Source: Bacillota bacterium (GTDB taxonomy: Bacteria > Bacillota > SHA-98 > Ch115). From it: a stretch of 35,910 bases of DNA. Of this stretch, positions 18,277 through 27,419 are shown piece after piece; within the stretch, counting starts at the first letter, position 1; every line of letters begins with the position of its first letter. The stretch spans positions 1 to 35,910 of the forward strand of contig DUSO01000035.1 in assembly GCA_012842565.1 (NCBI GenBank). Reading direction: 5' to 3'. The notes under the pieces are model-generated. The model was not told the origin of the DNA. It worked only from the letters and a program-made list of their open reading frames with translations, and did not search any database. A program made the position numbers and the translations under genes.

Positions 18277-19125
18277 TCAGTGGGGCATCCCTACCTGGGT
18301 AAGGACCAGCCCGGCGAGTATGCCTGCGAGTGTCCCGGCAAGTGCCGGACCTTCTGCCAGGGCCAGCGCATCAGGCAACAGGTCCAGGGCCGCTACGGTG
18401 GTCATCGCCCCCCCTGCCAGCGCAAGGTTGAATCCGAGCACTCCACTGGACACTGTTCCTGCAGCGACTCCTATGAGTGCCCCGATCCCGGTCGGCAGGC
18501 TGGCGAGAACCGGGAGGGCTATAGCTTTCCATGCCTTTACCCGGGCAATCCTGAGAGGACCCGCGATAGCTATGCCCTCCGGGATATTGTGCAGGGTCAT
18601 GATAATTGCTACCCTGAGCCCGAGATCAGCCTCGACCATATAGCCGGCCCCGATTGCGAGGCCTTCGGCTGTGTCGTGCAGGGCGATGCCAAGCGCTACC
18701 ATGAGGCCGGTCTCCGCGTAGTCATATGGCAATAAGTATCTCTTGCGTTTTGGCCACCAGACATGGGAGCTGCGCCCCGGGCGCCGGGCCCGGCCTCTGC
18801 GTCTTAAGCGCCGGAACCGGGAGAGGAAGAGGTTACCCAGGCCAAAGGCCAATAGGGACATGGGTCCGCCGCTTGTCCTTATTGCGGCAGGCAACAGGTC
18901 AAATGCCACCATGGCCATCATGATGCCGCCCGCAAAGCCCAGCAGGGCAGCCAGGAGCCTTTTGCCCGGCCGGGGATGTACCGCGGTTATGAGCCCGCCG
19001 AGGCCGGTGCCGATTAGCCCGGACAGGAGACCTATGACTACCGCCGACCCTTTCACCCGCAGCACCCTCTCAATCAGTTTTTCGATCAATGTCCTATACA
19101 CTTTATGCTGAAACAACTCTCTCAT
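18277..19125 (-). CDS. ZIP family metal transporter
   Basis: IALHDTAEGLAIG and MTLHNIPEGIAIA motifs; start trimmed to ATG 19125. Confidence 0.88.
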   Translation of the reverse strand: MRELFQHKVYRTLIEKLIERVLRVKGSAVVIGLLSGLIGTGLGGLITAVHPRPGKRLLAALLGFAGGIMMAMVAFDLLPAAIRTSGGPMSLLAFGLGNLFLSRFRRLRRRGRARRPGRSSHVWWPKRKRYLLPYDYAETGLMVALGIALHDTAEGLAIGAGYMVEADLGLRVAIIMTLHNIPEGIAIAGPLRIARVKAWKAIALPVLASLPTGIGALIGVAAGTVSSGVLGFNLALAGGAMTTVAALDLLPDALALAEGPALAGTLAGILAGLVLTQVGMPH

Positions 19126-19269
19126 TCGGCAGGAATATCGAAATCCTTGCAGAATAGATGGCGGGAAGAGGCAAATGCTATTCATAAGCAAATAGCCCAA
19201 TATAAGCCGCGGCGGTGCTCTTCCGGGATTCCATCGCGGTAGTATTTTAGCACAAGGGGGTTTTAACAA

Positions 19270-20196
19270 ATGCCGCTAGTAACAAGCAAGGAGGTACTTA
19301 AAGCCGCCCAGGCCGGAGGCTACGCGGTTGGGGCATTCAATGCCAACAACCTCGAGTATGTACAGGCGATCATTGAGGCGGCCGAGGAGGAGAATGCTCC
19401 TGTGATCCTGCAGGCGAGCCAAGGCGCGATAAAGTATGCCGGGCTCGAGCAGATTGTAGCCATGGTCCGTAATGCCGCGGAGGCAGCTACCGTCCCTGTG
19501 GTATTGCACCTGGATCACGGGACGGACTATGAGCAGAATGTCCGGTGCCTCAGGGCAGGGTTCACTTCCCTCATGTTTGACGGGTCAGCCCTTCCCTTTG
19601 AAGAGAACGTGCGCATAACCAGTAAAATCGTGGAGATGGCCCATGCATGCGGCATACCTGTGGAAGCCGAGCTCGGCAAGGTGCCCCAGGCAGGTGATGT
19701 AAGCTTCGAGGAGCTCAAGGCCCTTATGACAGACCCTGAGGAAGCCAAGAGGTTTGTCGAGCTCACCGGCGTGGACTCGCTTGCCGTCTCCGTCGGCAGC
19801 ATCCACAGGATGAAGGTGCAGGAGGCAAAGCTTGATATAGACCGTATCAAGAAGATCAAGGAGCTGACCGGCATACCGCTTGTCCTCCACGGTGCCTCCG
19901 GCGTAACCGATGAGGGCTACAGGGCGGGCATCCCGGCTGGCATCTGCAAGATCAACATCGCGACTGAGCTGAATAAGGCCTTTACGAGGGGTATCCGCGA
20001 GGTACTCGAGAAAAACCCCAATGAAGTCGACCCGAGGAAGCCCCTCGGCCGTGGCCGTGACCTCACCAAGGAGGTAGTCAAGGCCAAGATGCGGCTATTC
20101 GGCTGTTCCGGCAAAGCCGGGGACACCCTCGGGCGTGGGGCCGCATATACCGGCAAGGCTGAGAAACTTACAGAGAAAGAGCTCGCAAGGGAGTGA
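19270..20196 (+). CDS. fba: Class II fructose-bisphosphate aldolase
   Basis: MPLVTSKEVLKAAQAGGYAVGAFNANNLE, HLDHGTDYE, FDGSALPFEENV, LVLHGASG, KINIATELNKAF. Confidence 0.96.
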   Translation: MPLVTSKEVLKAAQAGGYAVGAFNANNLEYVQAIIEAAEEENAPVILQASQGAIKYAGLEQIVAMVRNAAEAATVPVVLHLDHGTDYEQNVRCLRAGFTSLMFDGSALPFEENVRITSKIVEMAHACGIPVEAELGKVPQAGDVSFEELKALMTDPEEAKRFVELTGVDSLAVSVGSIHRMKVQEAKLDIDRIKKIKELTGIPLVLHGASGVTDEGYRAGIPAGICKINIATELNKAFTRGIREVLEKNPNEVDPRKPLGRGRDLTKEVVKAKMRLFGCSGKAGDTLGRGAAYTGKAEKLTEKELARE

Positions 20197-21248
20197 AAAC
20201 GGAGATGGCAACGATCAAGAGGATAGGAGTTCTCACCGGAGGCGGAGACTGCCCGGGCCTGAATCCGGCCATAAGGGCGGTAGTGATACGTGCTCGCGAC
20301 TACGGATACGAGGTTTTGGGCATCCAGGAAGGTTGGGCCGGACTGGTCAAGGGCGATGCTAGGCCCATCGACGTAGATGATGTCCGCGAGATAATCTCGG
20401 TCGGAGGCACTGTTTTGGGCACCTCCAGGACTAATCCATACAAGAATGAGGAAGACAAGAAGAAGGCCATAGAAAACGTAAGCAAGCTGGGGCTTGATGC
20501 GCTTGTCGCCATCGGGGGAGATGACACGCTGGGCGTGGCCAACAAGCTCAGCAAGGAGGGTGTGCCATGCGTAGGTGTCCCTAAGACCATGGACAATGAT
20601 GTCTCCGGGACAGACTACTGCATAGGCTTTGATACGGCCGTTTCAGTCGCAATAGATGCCCTTGAGCGTCTTAAGGATACCGCACGGTCCCATCGCCGCA
20701 TAATGGTGCTCGAGGTCATGGGCCGGGAGGCCGGGTGGGTTGCCCTCATGACCGGCATGGCCGGCGGCGCCGACTGGATCATGCTCCCGGAGTTTGAGAC
20801 CGACCTCGATGAGATGTGTCGCCACCTCGTCAACCTCCGTTCAAAGGGCAGGCTCTTTGGGACCGTGGTTGTCTCGGAGGCCGTGCGTGTAGCGGGGACG
20901 AGAGAGGAGGACCAGGCAGCCGAAGTCGACGCCTTCGGGCATACCAGGCTAGGACTTCGGGGCGTCGGCGCTGCAGTCGCTGATATAATCAAGGAGCGCA
21001 CAGGCATATCCACCAGGTCTGCGGCCATCGGCCACATCCAGCGGGGCGGCACCCCTGTGCTCCGCGACCGGTACCTGCCAACCCGTCTGGGCCTTGCGGC
21101 CGTAGATATGGTAAAGGCCGGCAAGTTCGGCATGATGCCTGCGGTAGTGGGTGAGGATATCAAGCCTGTCGCACTGGAGGTCGCTGTCGGCAAGACCAAG
21201 ACAGTGCCGGTCGAACTGTGGGAGATGGCTAAGTCGCTTTTCAAATAG
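20193..21248 (+). CDS. pfp: Phosphofructokinase paralogue with PPi-type signature
   Basis: GVLTGGGDCPGLNPAIRAVV, GGDDT, PKTMDND; start GTG 20193 or ATG 20205. Confidence 0.9.
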   Translation: MKTEMATIKRIGVLTGGGDCPGLNPAIRAVVIRARDYGYEVLGIQEGWAGLVKGDARPIDVDDVREIISVGGTVLGTSRTNPYKNEEDKKKAIENVSKLGLDALVAIGGDDTLGVANKLSKEGVPCVGVPKTMDNDVSGTDYCIGFDTAVSVAIDALERLKDTARSHRRIMVLEVMGREAGWVALMTGMAGGADWIMLPEFETDLDEMCRHLVNLRSKGRLFGTVVVSEAVRVAGTREEDQAAEVDAFGHTRLGLRGVGAAVADIIKERTGISTRSAAIGHIQRGGTPVLRDRYLPTRLGLAAVDMVKAGKFGMMPAVVGEDIKPVALEVAVGKTKTVPVELWEMAKSLFK

Positions 21249-21281
21249 GCTCCTTTCAGGCTCATCTTTTAGTGTATCCCG

Positions 21282-21307
21282 GGGTGCAGGTAGCCCTGCA
21301 CCCTTTT
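21282..21307 (+). terminator. Intrinsic terminator after the second phosphofructokinase
   Basis: GGGTGCAGG-TAGC-CCTGCACCC followed by TTTTG. Confidence 0.8.
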
Positions 21308-21437
21308 GCTGGTCCGGGACAGGCACGGGCCCCCGAGCCCGGGATCGGCACAACCCCCGAGGCACGCGGCGGGCCCTTCGTGTCGCCACCCGAGCTGGCG
21401 CCTGTGCCGTCATCCCGCTTAAACTATTCTGGGGAGA

Positions 21438-23231
21438 ATGTGCATGGGAGAGAGCGTCCGGTTCCGGCAAGGTAAGCTATACGGGGATTTCGGGCTTATC
21501 TTCAAGTTCATTCGTCGAAACCGGCGGACCTACATCGGCGGCATTGCCAGCCTGTTACTGGTAGACACGCTCCAGCTGATCCAACCCAGGATCCTGGGCC
21601 GGATGGCGGACGACTACAAGGCAGGGATCCTCACCAGGTCTGGAATATTGCGGTATATAGCCATTATCCTGGGAATGGCCCTGGCTATAGCAATTGGCCG
21701 CTTTTTCTGGCGCCAGCTCATCATGGGGGCGGCAAGGCGGCTCGAATTTGACCTGAGAGGCGAGCTATTCCGCCATTTCGAGAGACTCCCGGCGAGCTAC
21801 TATGATCAGCACAAGATAGGGGATCTCATGGCCCATGCCACGAACGACATCCACGCCGTCCGCATGGCCGCCGCGCAAGGGGTCGTGCTGAGCGTCGACT
21901 CGACCTTTCTTGCCGCCAGCACAGTTGTGATCATGTTGAAGACAGTCGATGCCAGGCTGACGGTCCTCGCGCTCCTTCCTCTCCCCGCCCTGGCAATGAC
22001 GACGGCTTTCCTGGGGCGCGCCATTCACACGAGGTTTAAGGGCGTCCAGGATGCTTTTGCCAAGCTTACGGACAGGGTACAGGAAAACCTGTCGGGGATA
22101 AGGGTTGTGAAGTCGTTCCTGCAGGAGAAGGCTGAGATCGAGCGATTCCAGGAGGCAAATCAGTCCAATCTTGCCGCCAACGTTCGCCTGGTGAGGCTAT
22201 GGGGAGCGTTCGGGCCTCTTATCCAGATGTTGTCCGGACTCAGCTTCGTGATCGTGCTGGGATATGGGGGCAGCCTCGCCATCCGTGGCGATATCTCTCT
22301 GGGTGACTTCGTCGCTTTTACCGGTTACCTCGGCCTTCTGACCTGGCCTGTCATGGCAATCGGGTGGGTAGTCAACATACTGCAACGTGGCGCGGCATCC
22401 CTGGACCGCATCAATGCGATCCTGAGGGTGAAACCGGAGATAGTCGACCATGAGAATCCGGCTCCTGTGAGCTCTATTGACGGCCATATTGAATTCAGGC
22501 ACCTTACATTTACTTACCCGGGACGGGAAAAACCGGCGCTCGAGGATATCAACCTCGTGGTCGAAAAGGGAAAGACGCTTGCCATAGTCGGGCGCAGTGG
22601 CAGCGGTAAGACGACGCTTGCGAATCTGATAGTCCGGTTATATGACCCGGGCCCGGGCCAGCTATTCGTGGATGGTCACGACATAACCAGGATACCCCTC
22701 AAGGTCTTGAGACGGGCAATCGGCTATGTACCTCAGGACAACTTCCTTTTTTCCACCTCCATCAGGAAGAATATTGAATTCGCCCGGGAGGACCTTTCGG
22801 GGCGTGCCGTCATGGAGGCAGTGGAGACAGCCCAGCTTGCCGGGGATCTGGAGGGGCTGCCCGACGGGCTGGACACAGTCATAGGCGAGAGAGGGGTTAC
22901 CCTTTCGGGCGGGCAGCGCCAGAGGGCTTGCATCGCCCGCGCCATTGTCAAGGATCCGGCCATTCTCATCCTGGATGACTGTCTTTCGGCGGTCGACACC
23001 TCTACGGAGGACCGGATCCTGCGGGGTCTCAGGCAAATAATGAGGGGACGCACCAGTATCATGATCTCTCACCGTCTATCGACTGTCAAGGAGGCCGATG
23101 AAATCGTGGTGCTGGACGAAGGGCGCATAGTCGAACGCGGAAACCACGAGGCCCTCATGGCTATGGGAGGGCTATATCACGATATGTACCAGCGCCAGCT
23201 CCTGGAAGAGGAACTGGCGGTAGTTGACTGA
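21438..23231 (+). CDS. ABC exporter half-transporter (TMD-NBD), degenerate-site partner
   Basis: Six-TM ABC1 domain, Walker A GRSGSGKTT, LSGGQRQR, Walker B ILILDD. Confidence 0.92.
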   Translation: MCMGESVRFRQGKLYGDFGLIFKFIRRNRRTYIGGIASLLLVDTLQLIQPRILGRMADDYKAGILTRSGILRYIAIILGMALAIAIGRFFWRQLIMGAARRLEFDLRGELFRHFERLPASYYDQHKIGDLMAHATNDIHAVRMAAAQGVVLSVDSTFLAASTVVIMLKTVDARLTVLALLPLPALAMTTAFLGRAIHTRFKGVQDAFAKLTDRVQENLSGIRVVKSFLQEKAEIERFQEANQSNLAANVRLVRLWGAFGPLIQMLSGLSFVIVLGYGGSLAIRGDISLGDFVAFTGYLGLLTWPVMAIGWVVNILQRGAASLDRINAILRVKPEIVDHENPAPVSSIDGHIEFRHLTFTYPGREKPALEDINLVVEKGKTLAIVGRSGSGKTTLANLIVRLYDPGPGQLFVDGHDITRIPLKVLRRAIGYVPQDNFLFSTSIRKNIEFAREDLSGRAVMEAVETAQLAGDLEGLPDGLDTVIGERGVTLSGGQRQRACIARAIVKDPAILILDDCLSAVDTSTEDRILRGLRQIMRGRTSIMISHRLSTVKEADEIVVLDEGRIVERGNHEALMAMGGLYHDMYQRQLLEEELAVVD

Positions 23232-23306
23232 AACTATGGCTCTGCAGGCCCCGGGCCCTAACCCTTAGGAGGTCCGGCAGGCGATCTCGGGGAGAGCGGT
23301 GAATCG

Positions 23307-25226
23307 GTGCAACCTGACCAACAGGACGAGGAAATCCTGGGCAAGGCATATGACTGGCGACTGATGCGCCGGCTACTAAGCTACGCCCGGCCTTTCCGGC
23401 CGGCGCTGGTTGCCTGCATGCTCTTGCTTTTGCTTGCGACGGCGGGGGACCTGTCAAGGCCCTATATCTTAAAAGTCGCCATTGACAGCCACATCAACGT
23501 GTCGCATGCTGTGCCGAATGCCGCGGCGCACGCCGTGCCACACACAGCAGTGCCCACAGTTGCGCATACAGCCGCGGGGCTTATCCATGGCGAGGCTAGT
23601 GCCGAGCAATACCATATCCATGCCCTCATCCGTCTCGCCCTTCTCCTCCTGGTAATCACGGCCGCAGGGTTTGTCCTGAACTACATCCAGACCTATCTCC
23701 TTGGCATTACGGGCCAGAAGATTATCTTTAACATGCGCCGGGGACTCTTCTCCCATATAGAGCGCCTTTCGGTCTCGTTTTTTGACAAAAACCCGGTGGG
23801 GCGGCTCGTCACCCGTGTTACCAATGACATGGAAGCCCTGAATGAAATGTATACCGGCGTGCTGATCTATCTCTTCAAGGATATTCTCTTGCTCGCCGGC
23901 ACAATGGCAGCCATGGCGAAACTTGACACCAGGCTGGCGCTGGTATCTTTTAGCGTGTTGCCGGTAATCGCTGTCCTTACCTACTTCTTCAGGGTAAAGG
24001 CCCGTGATGCCTACCGCCGGGTCAGGACAAGGCTCGCCCGGATCAACGCGGCTCTTGCCGAGAACCTCGCCGGCATGAAGGTGATCCAGGCGTTCAACCA
24101 GGAGGAACGGAAATTCGGGGAATTCAATGAGATCAACAGGGACTACTACCGGGCCAGCATGCAGGAGTTGATGGTCTTTTCGGTCTTCCGACCGGCGATT
24201 GATCTCGTCTTTTCCCTTGCCCTCTGCCTTCTCCTCTGGTTTGGCGGTGGGCAGGTAGTCCGGGGCAGGATCCAGTTCGGCGTGCTCTACGCATTCATCA
24301 ACTACATGATGCAGTTCTTCCAGCCGATCAACGACCTTGCGGAGAAATACAACATAATGCAGTCCGCCATGGCCGCGGCCGAGAGGATCTTCATGCTGCT
24401 GGACACGAAGGACACGGAATATGACCGGGAGCATGACCTCGGCCGCAGGGGCGCCTTTCGACCCCGGTTTGCCGGGGAAGTGGAGTTTAAGAATGTGTCA
24501 TTCGGTTACAACGACAATGAAATGGTGCTGCGGGATGTGAGCTTTCACGTAAATCCGGGGGAGACCGTGGCCTTTGTAGGGGCCACCGGTGCGGGCAAGA
24601 CATCCATAATGAGCCTCTTGATGAGATTCTATGAGCCGCAGAAGGGGCAGATCCTGATTGACGGCGTTGACATCCGCAATATCGCGAGGGACGTCCTGAG
24701 AAGCCAGATATCTGTCGTGATGCAGGACGTTTTCCTGTTCTCGGGCGATGTCAAGGGGAATATCAGGCTAAATGACAGCTGGATCTCGGATGATGAGATC
24801 GAGGCTGCAGCCAGGTATGTTCATGCAGACGGTTTCATCCGGAGGCTGAAGGCGGGTTACAACGAGCCCGTCACGGAGCGTGGGTCTACGCTCTCAGCAG
24901 GCGAGCGGCAACTCTTGTCATTTGCCAGGGCGATTGTGCGCGACCCGGCCATACTCGTGCTGGACGAGGCGACATCCACGATCGACACCGAGACAGAGGT
25001 GCTGATACAGGACGCCTTGAGGCGGCTCAGGTCGGGGAGGACCACCCTGGTTGTGGCCCACAGGCTTTCCACTATAAGGGATGCTGATAAGATAATAGTC
25101 CTTCACAAGGGCCGGGTACGTGAGGTGGGGACTCACCGGGAACTTCTGGCAAAGAGGGGGCTCTACTACCAGCTTTACCTGCTACAATGCGGGAGGAATT
25201 TGCCGTCAGGCGTCGAAAATAGATGA
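23307..25226 (+). CDS. ABC exporter half-transporter (TMD-NBD), catalytic partner
   Basis: Walker A GATGAGKTS, LSAGERQL, Walker B ILVLDE; adjacent to the first half-transporter. Confidence 0.92.
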   Translation: MQPDQQDEEILGKAYDWRLMRRLLSYARPFRPALVACMLLLLLATAGDLSRPYILKVAIDSHINVSHAVPNAAAHAVPHTAVPTVAHTAAGLIHGEASAEQYHIHALIRLALLLLVITAAGFVLNYIQTYLLGITGQKIIFNMRRGLFSHIERLSVSFFDKNPVGRLVTRVTNDMEALNEMYTGVLIYLFKDILLLAGTMAAMAKLDTRLALVSFSVLPVIAVLTYFFRVKARDAYRRVRTRLARINAALAENLAGMKVIQAFNQEERKFGEFNEINRDYYRASMQELMVFSVFRPAIDLVFSLALCLLLWFGGGQVVRGRIQFGVLYAFINYMMQFFQPINDLAEKYNIMQSAMAAAERIFMLLDTKDTEYDREHDLGRRGAFRPRFAGEVEFKNVSFGYNDNEMVLRDVSFHVNPGETVAFVGATGAGKTSIMSLLMRFYEPQKGQILIDGVDIRNIARDVLRSQISVVMQDVFLFSGDVKGNIRLNDSWISDDEIEAAARYVHADGFIRRLKAGYNEPVTERGSTLSAGERQLLSFARAIVRDPAILVLDEATSTIDTETEVLIQDALRRLRSGRTTLVVAHRLSTIRDADKIIVLHKGRVREVGTHRELLAKRGLYYQLYLLQCGRNLPSGVENR

Positions 25227-25247
25227 TGTCTTCGAGCCAGGTAACCT

Positions 25248-25378
25248 AAAGGTCCGGGTGACCTACGATCTACCGGCCCATGGTGCCTGGCCGACAGGGT
25301 ATGGGTGGAAATGCCCATGCCTCCCGTGTTGGAAAGAAGACCCCGGGCATATCAGCGGCTCGGGCCAGGGAGCGGTTT
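25248..25378 (+). promoter_or_regulatory. Candidate molybdenum/tungsten cofactor (Moco/Tuco-type) riboswitch aptamer
   Basis: Structured leader upstream of tupA: GGTCCGGGTGACC, CCCATGGTGCCTGGCCGACAGGGTATGGG nested hairpin, GCCTCCCGTGTTGGAAAG, CCCGGGC...GCTCGGG stem. Resemblance from memory; not covariance-tested. Confidence 0.5.
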
Positions 25379-25384
25379 ATAGAG

Positions 25385-25433
25385 GCCGGCATCCTATCTG
25401 TTGTACCAACACGGGATGCCGGCTATATCTTTT
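25385..25433 (+). terminator. Terminator-like expression platform upstream of tupA
   Basis: GCCGGCATCC-TATC-TGTTG-TAC-CAACA-CG-GGATGCCGGC followed by TATATCTTTT. Confidence 0.8.
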
Positions 25434-25480
25434 GTGGTTTGGGATGGCGGCCTGAATATCTACAGGAGGTGTCAGGTAAG

Positions 25481-26449
25481 ATGAAGGGTAGCACAATTGT
25501 AGGGGGCAATCGACGCCGGTCCGGGTGGCATCTTGACCGACGCGGGAGACGGGCATTGCCGGGAGTGTCGTCGGGGCCCCGTCGAGCGGCGGCACCCCGT
25601 TCGGGGTGGGCATTGCTGGCCCTGTGTCTCACAGCTGCTATTGTGGCTCTCTCCCTGTGCGGGGCGGGAGCTACTCCCACAAACCGGAATGTGATCCTGG
25701 CCACCACCACCAGCACCCAGGATTCAGGCCTGCTTGATGTGTTGATACCGATCTTTGAGAAAGAGACCGGGTACTTGGTAAAAACCATCGCCGTCGGGAC
25801 CGGGCAGGCGCTAGCCATGGCGGAGCGGGGCGAGGCTGACGTCGTCCTGTGCCATGCGCCTAGCGCGGAGCTCGAGGTGGTGCGAAAGGGCGCGGTAATA
25901 AACCGTCAGCTCGTAATGCATAATGACTTTATCATAGTAGGTCCCTCAGATGACCCGGCGCACATCAAGGGGATAAAGAACGCGGCCGAGGCTTTTAAGC
26001 GCATCGCGGAGGCTAAGGTGGCATTCATCTCCAGGGGAGATGAGTCGGGGACCCACAAAAAGGAAAAGGAGATATGGAAGAAGGCGGGCATTACCCCCGG
26101 GGGCAAATGGTACCAGGAGTGCGGCCTGGGCATGGGGCAGACCCTCAGTATTGCATCGGAAAAGCGCGGCTATACCTTGACCGACCGGGGCACCTACCTC
26201 GCCCTCAAGAAAAACCTGGATCTCACTATTCTCGTGGAGGGCGAGGCATCGCTGCTCAATATCTATCATGTCATGCAGGTAAATCCGGAGAAGTTCGGCA
26301 AGGTGAACGCCGACGGCGCGAAGGCCTTTGTGGAGTTTATGATATCCCCCAGAACCCAGGCTATTATAGGGGAATTTGGCGTTGATAAATTCGGCGCTCC
26401 CCTGTTCTTCCCGGATGCCGGCAAGGACGAGGCGGCTTTAGGGAAGTAG
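25481..26449 (+). CDS. tupA: Tungstate ABC transporter substrate-binding protein
   Basis: ILATTTSTQDSGLLDVLIPIFEKETGYLVKTIAVGTGQAL, RGDESGTHKKEKEIW, YTLTDRGTYL; ATG with AGGAGGTG SD. Confidence 0.92.
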   Translation: MKGSTIVGGNRRRSGWHLDRRGRRALPGVSSGPRRAAAPRSGWALLALCLTAAIVALSLCGAGATPTNRNVILATTTSTQDSGLLDVLIPIFEKETGYLVKTIAVGTGQALAMAERGEADVVLCHAPSAELEVVRKGAVINRQLVMHNDFIIVGPSDDPAHIKGIKNAAEAFKRIAEAKVAFISRGDESGTHKKEKEIWKKAGITPGGKWYQECGLGMGQTLSIASEKRGYTLTDRGTYLALKKNLDLTILVEGEASLLNIYHVMQVNPEKFGKVNADGAKAFVEFMISPRTQAIIGEFGVDKFGAPLFFPDAGKDEAALGK

Positions 26450-26597
26450 GTAGAGGCAACTTCTGGCAGCCTACCGGCGGCCTACAAGCCACTTTCTTAT
26501 GGTTTATCAGCGGTCTTTCATGGCGGCCTGTCGGCCTCTTCCTCAGTAGCGGTAGTGGCGATGCGGCAGGCCGTGATTCGCGGAACATAGCGGGGGG

Positions 26598-27308
26598 ATG
26601 CCGGGTTTGGACTTGATATGGGATGGGATGGTCCAGGCAGCAAAGCTCCTCCTCAGCCTGGATCCTGAGGTGCTTCGCATCTGCTCTTTGACTTTGAGGG
26701 TTTCGGGGCTTGCGACCCTGATAAGCGTGCTGGTCGGAGTGCCTCTGGGTCTATTCCTGGCTCTTACGTCCTTCCGCGGCCGCGGGGTGATAGTCGGCGC
26801 AGTCAATACGGGCATGGGCCTCCCGCCGGTAGTGGTCGGGCTGTGGGTCAGTATCTTGTTATGGCGCTACGGCCCCCTTGGCTTCCTGGGAATCATGTAT
26901 ACGCCCGCCGCCATGGTCATAGCTCAATCGGTCATAGCCCTCCCCCTCGTCACAGGTTTTACCATGGCAGGCATCCAGCAGCTCAACCCGAAGCTGAGGC
27001 TCCAGCTCATGGGGCTTGGAGCTTCTCGAATGCAGGTGCTGGGGGTGCTCCTCTGGGAGGCCAGACTCTCGGTTTTGGCGGCGGTGATAGCTGGCTTTGG
27101 CGGGGTAATATCAGAGGTAGGGGCGTCAAATATGGTGGGTGGGAATATCCTGGGCCAGACAAGGGTACTGACCACGGCCACCATGATGGAGGTGTCGAAG
27201 GGCAACTTCGGCCTTGCAACGGCGCTGGGCTTGATCCTGCTAGCCATAAGCTATACCATAACCCAGGTCTTGACGATAATCCAGCAGCGCGGGTCGCGGC
27301 GGGATTAG
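26598..27308 (+). CDS. tupB: Tungstate ABC transporter permease
   Basis: 236 aa; NTGMGLPPVVVGL, LGASRMQVLGVLLWEARLSVLAAVIAGFGGVISEVGASNMVGGNI. Confidence 0.9.
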   Translation: MPGLDLIWDGMVQAAKLLLSLDPEVLRICSLTLRVSGLATLISVLVGVPLGLFLALTSFRGRGVIVGAVNTGMGLPPVVVGLWVSILLWRYGPLGFLGIMYTPAAMVIAQSVIALPLVTGFTMAGIQQLNPKLRLQLMGLGASRMQVLGVLLWEARLSVLAAVIAGFGGVISEVGASNMVGGNILGQTRVLTTATMMEVSKGNFGLATALGLILLAISYTITQVLTIIQQRGSRRD

Positions 27309-27419
27309 AGGGTGAATCGGGCGTCCATCCGGCGGGCCGGTGCCGACATGTGCTTAGAGGCAGCATGGTATGAGTTCGAGCTTCCTAATTTACGGATACC
27401 TGTCAGGAGGAGATAGGGA

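Noticed and set aside
23469-24434. 321-aa antisense ORF opposite the second ABC half-transporter
   Set aside because: Shadow ORF; low-complexity, charged translation without domain features
25280-25480. N-terminal extension of tupA in the ORF track
   Set aside because: Runs through the structured leader and terminator hairpin; a good SD precedes ATG 25481
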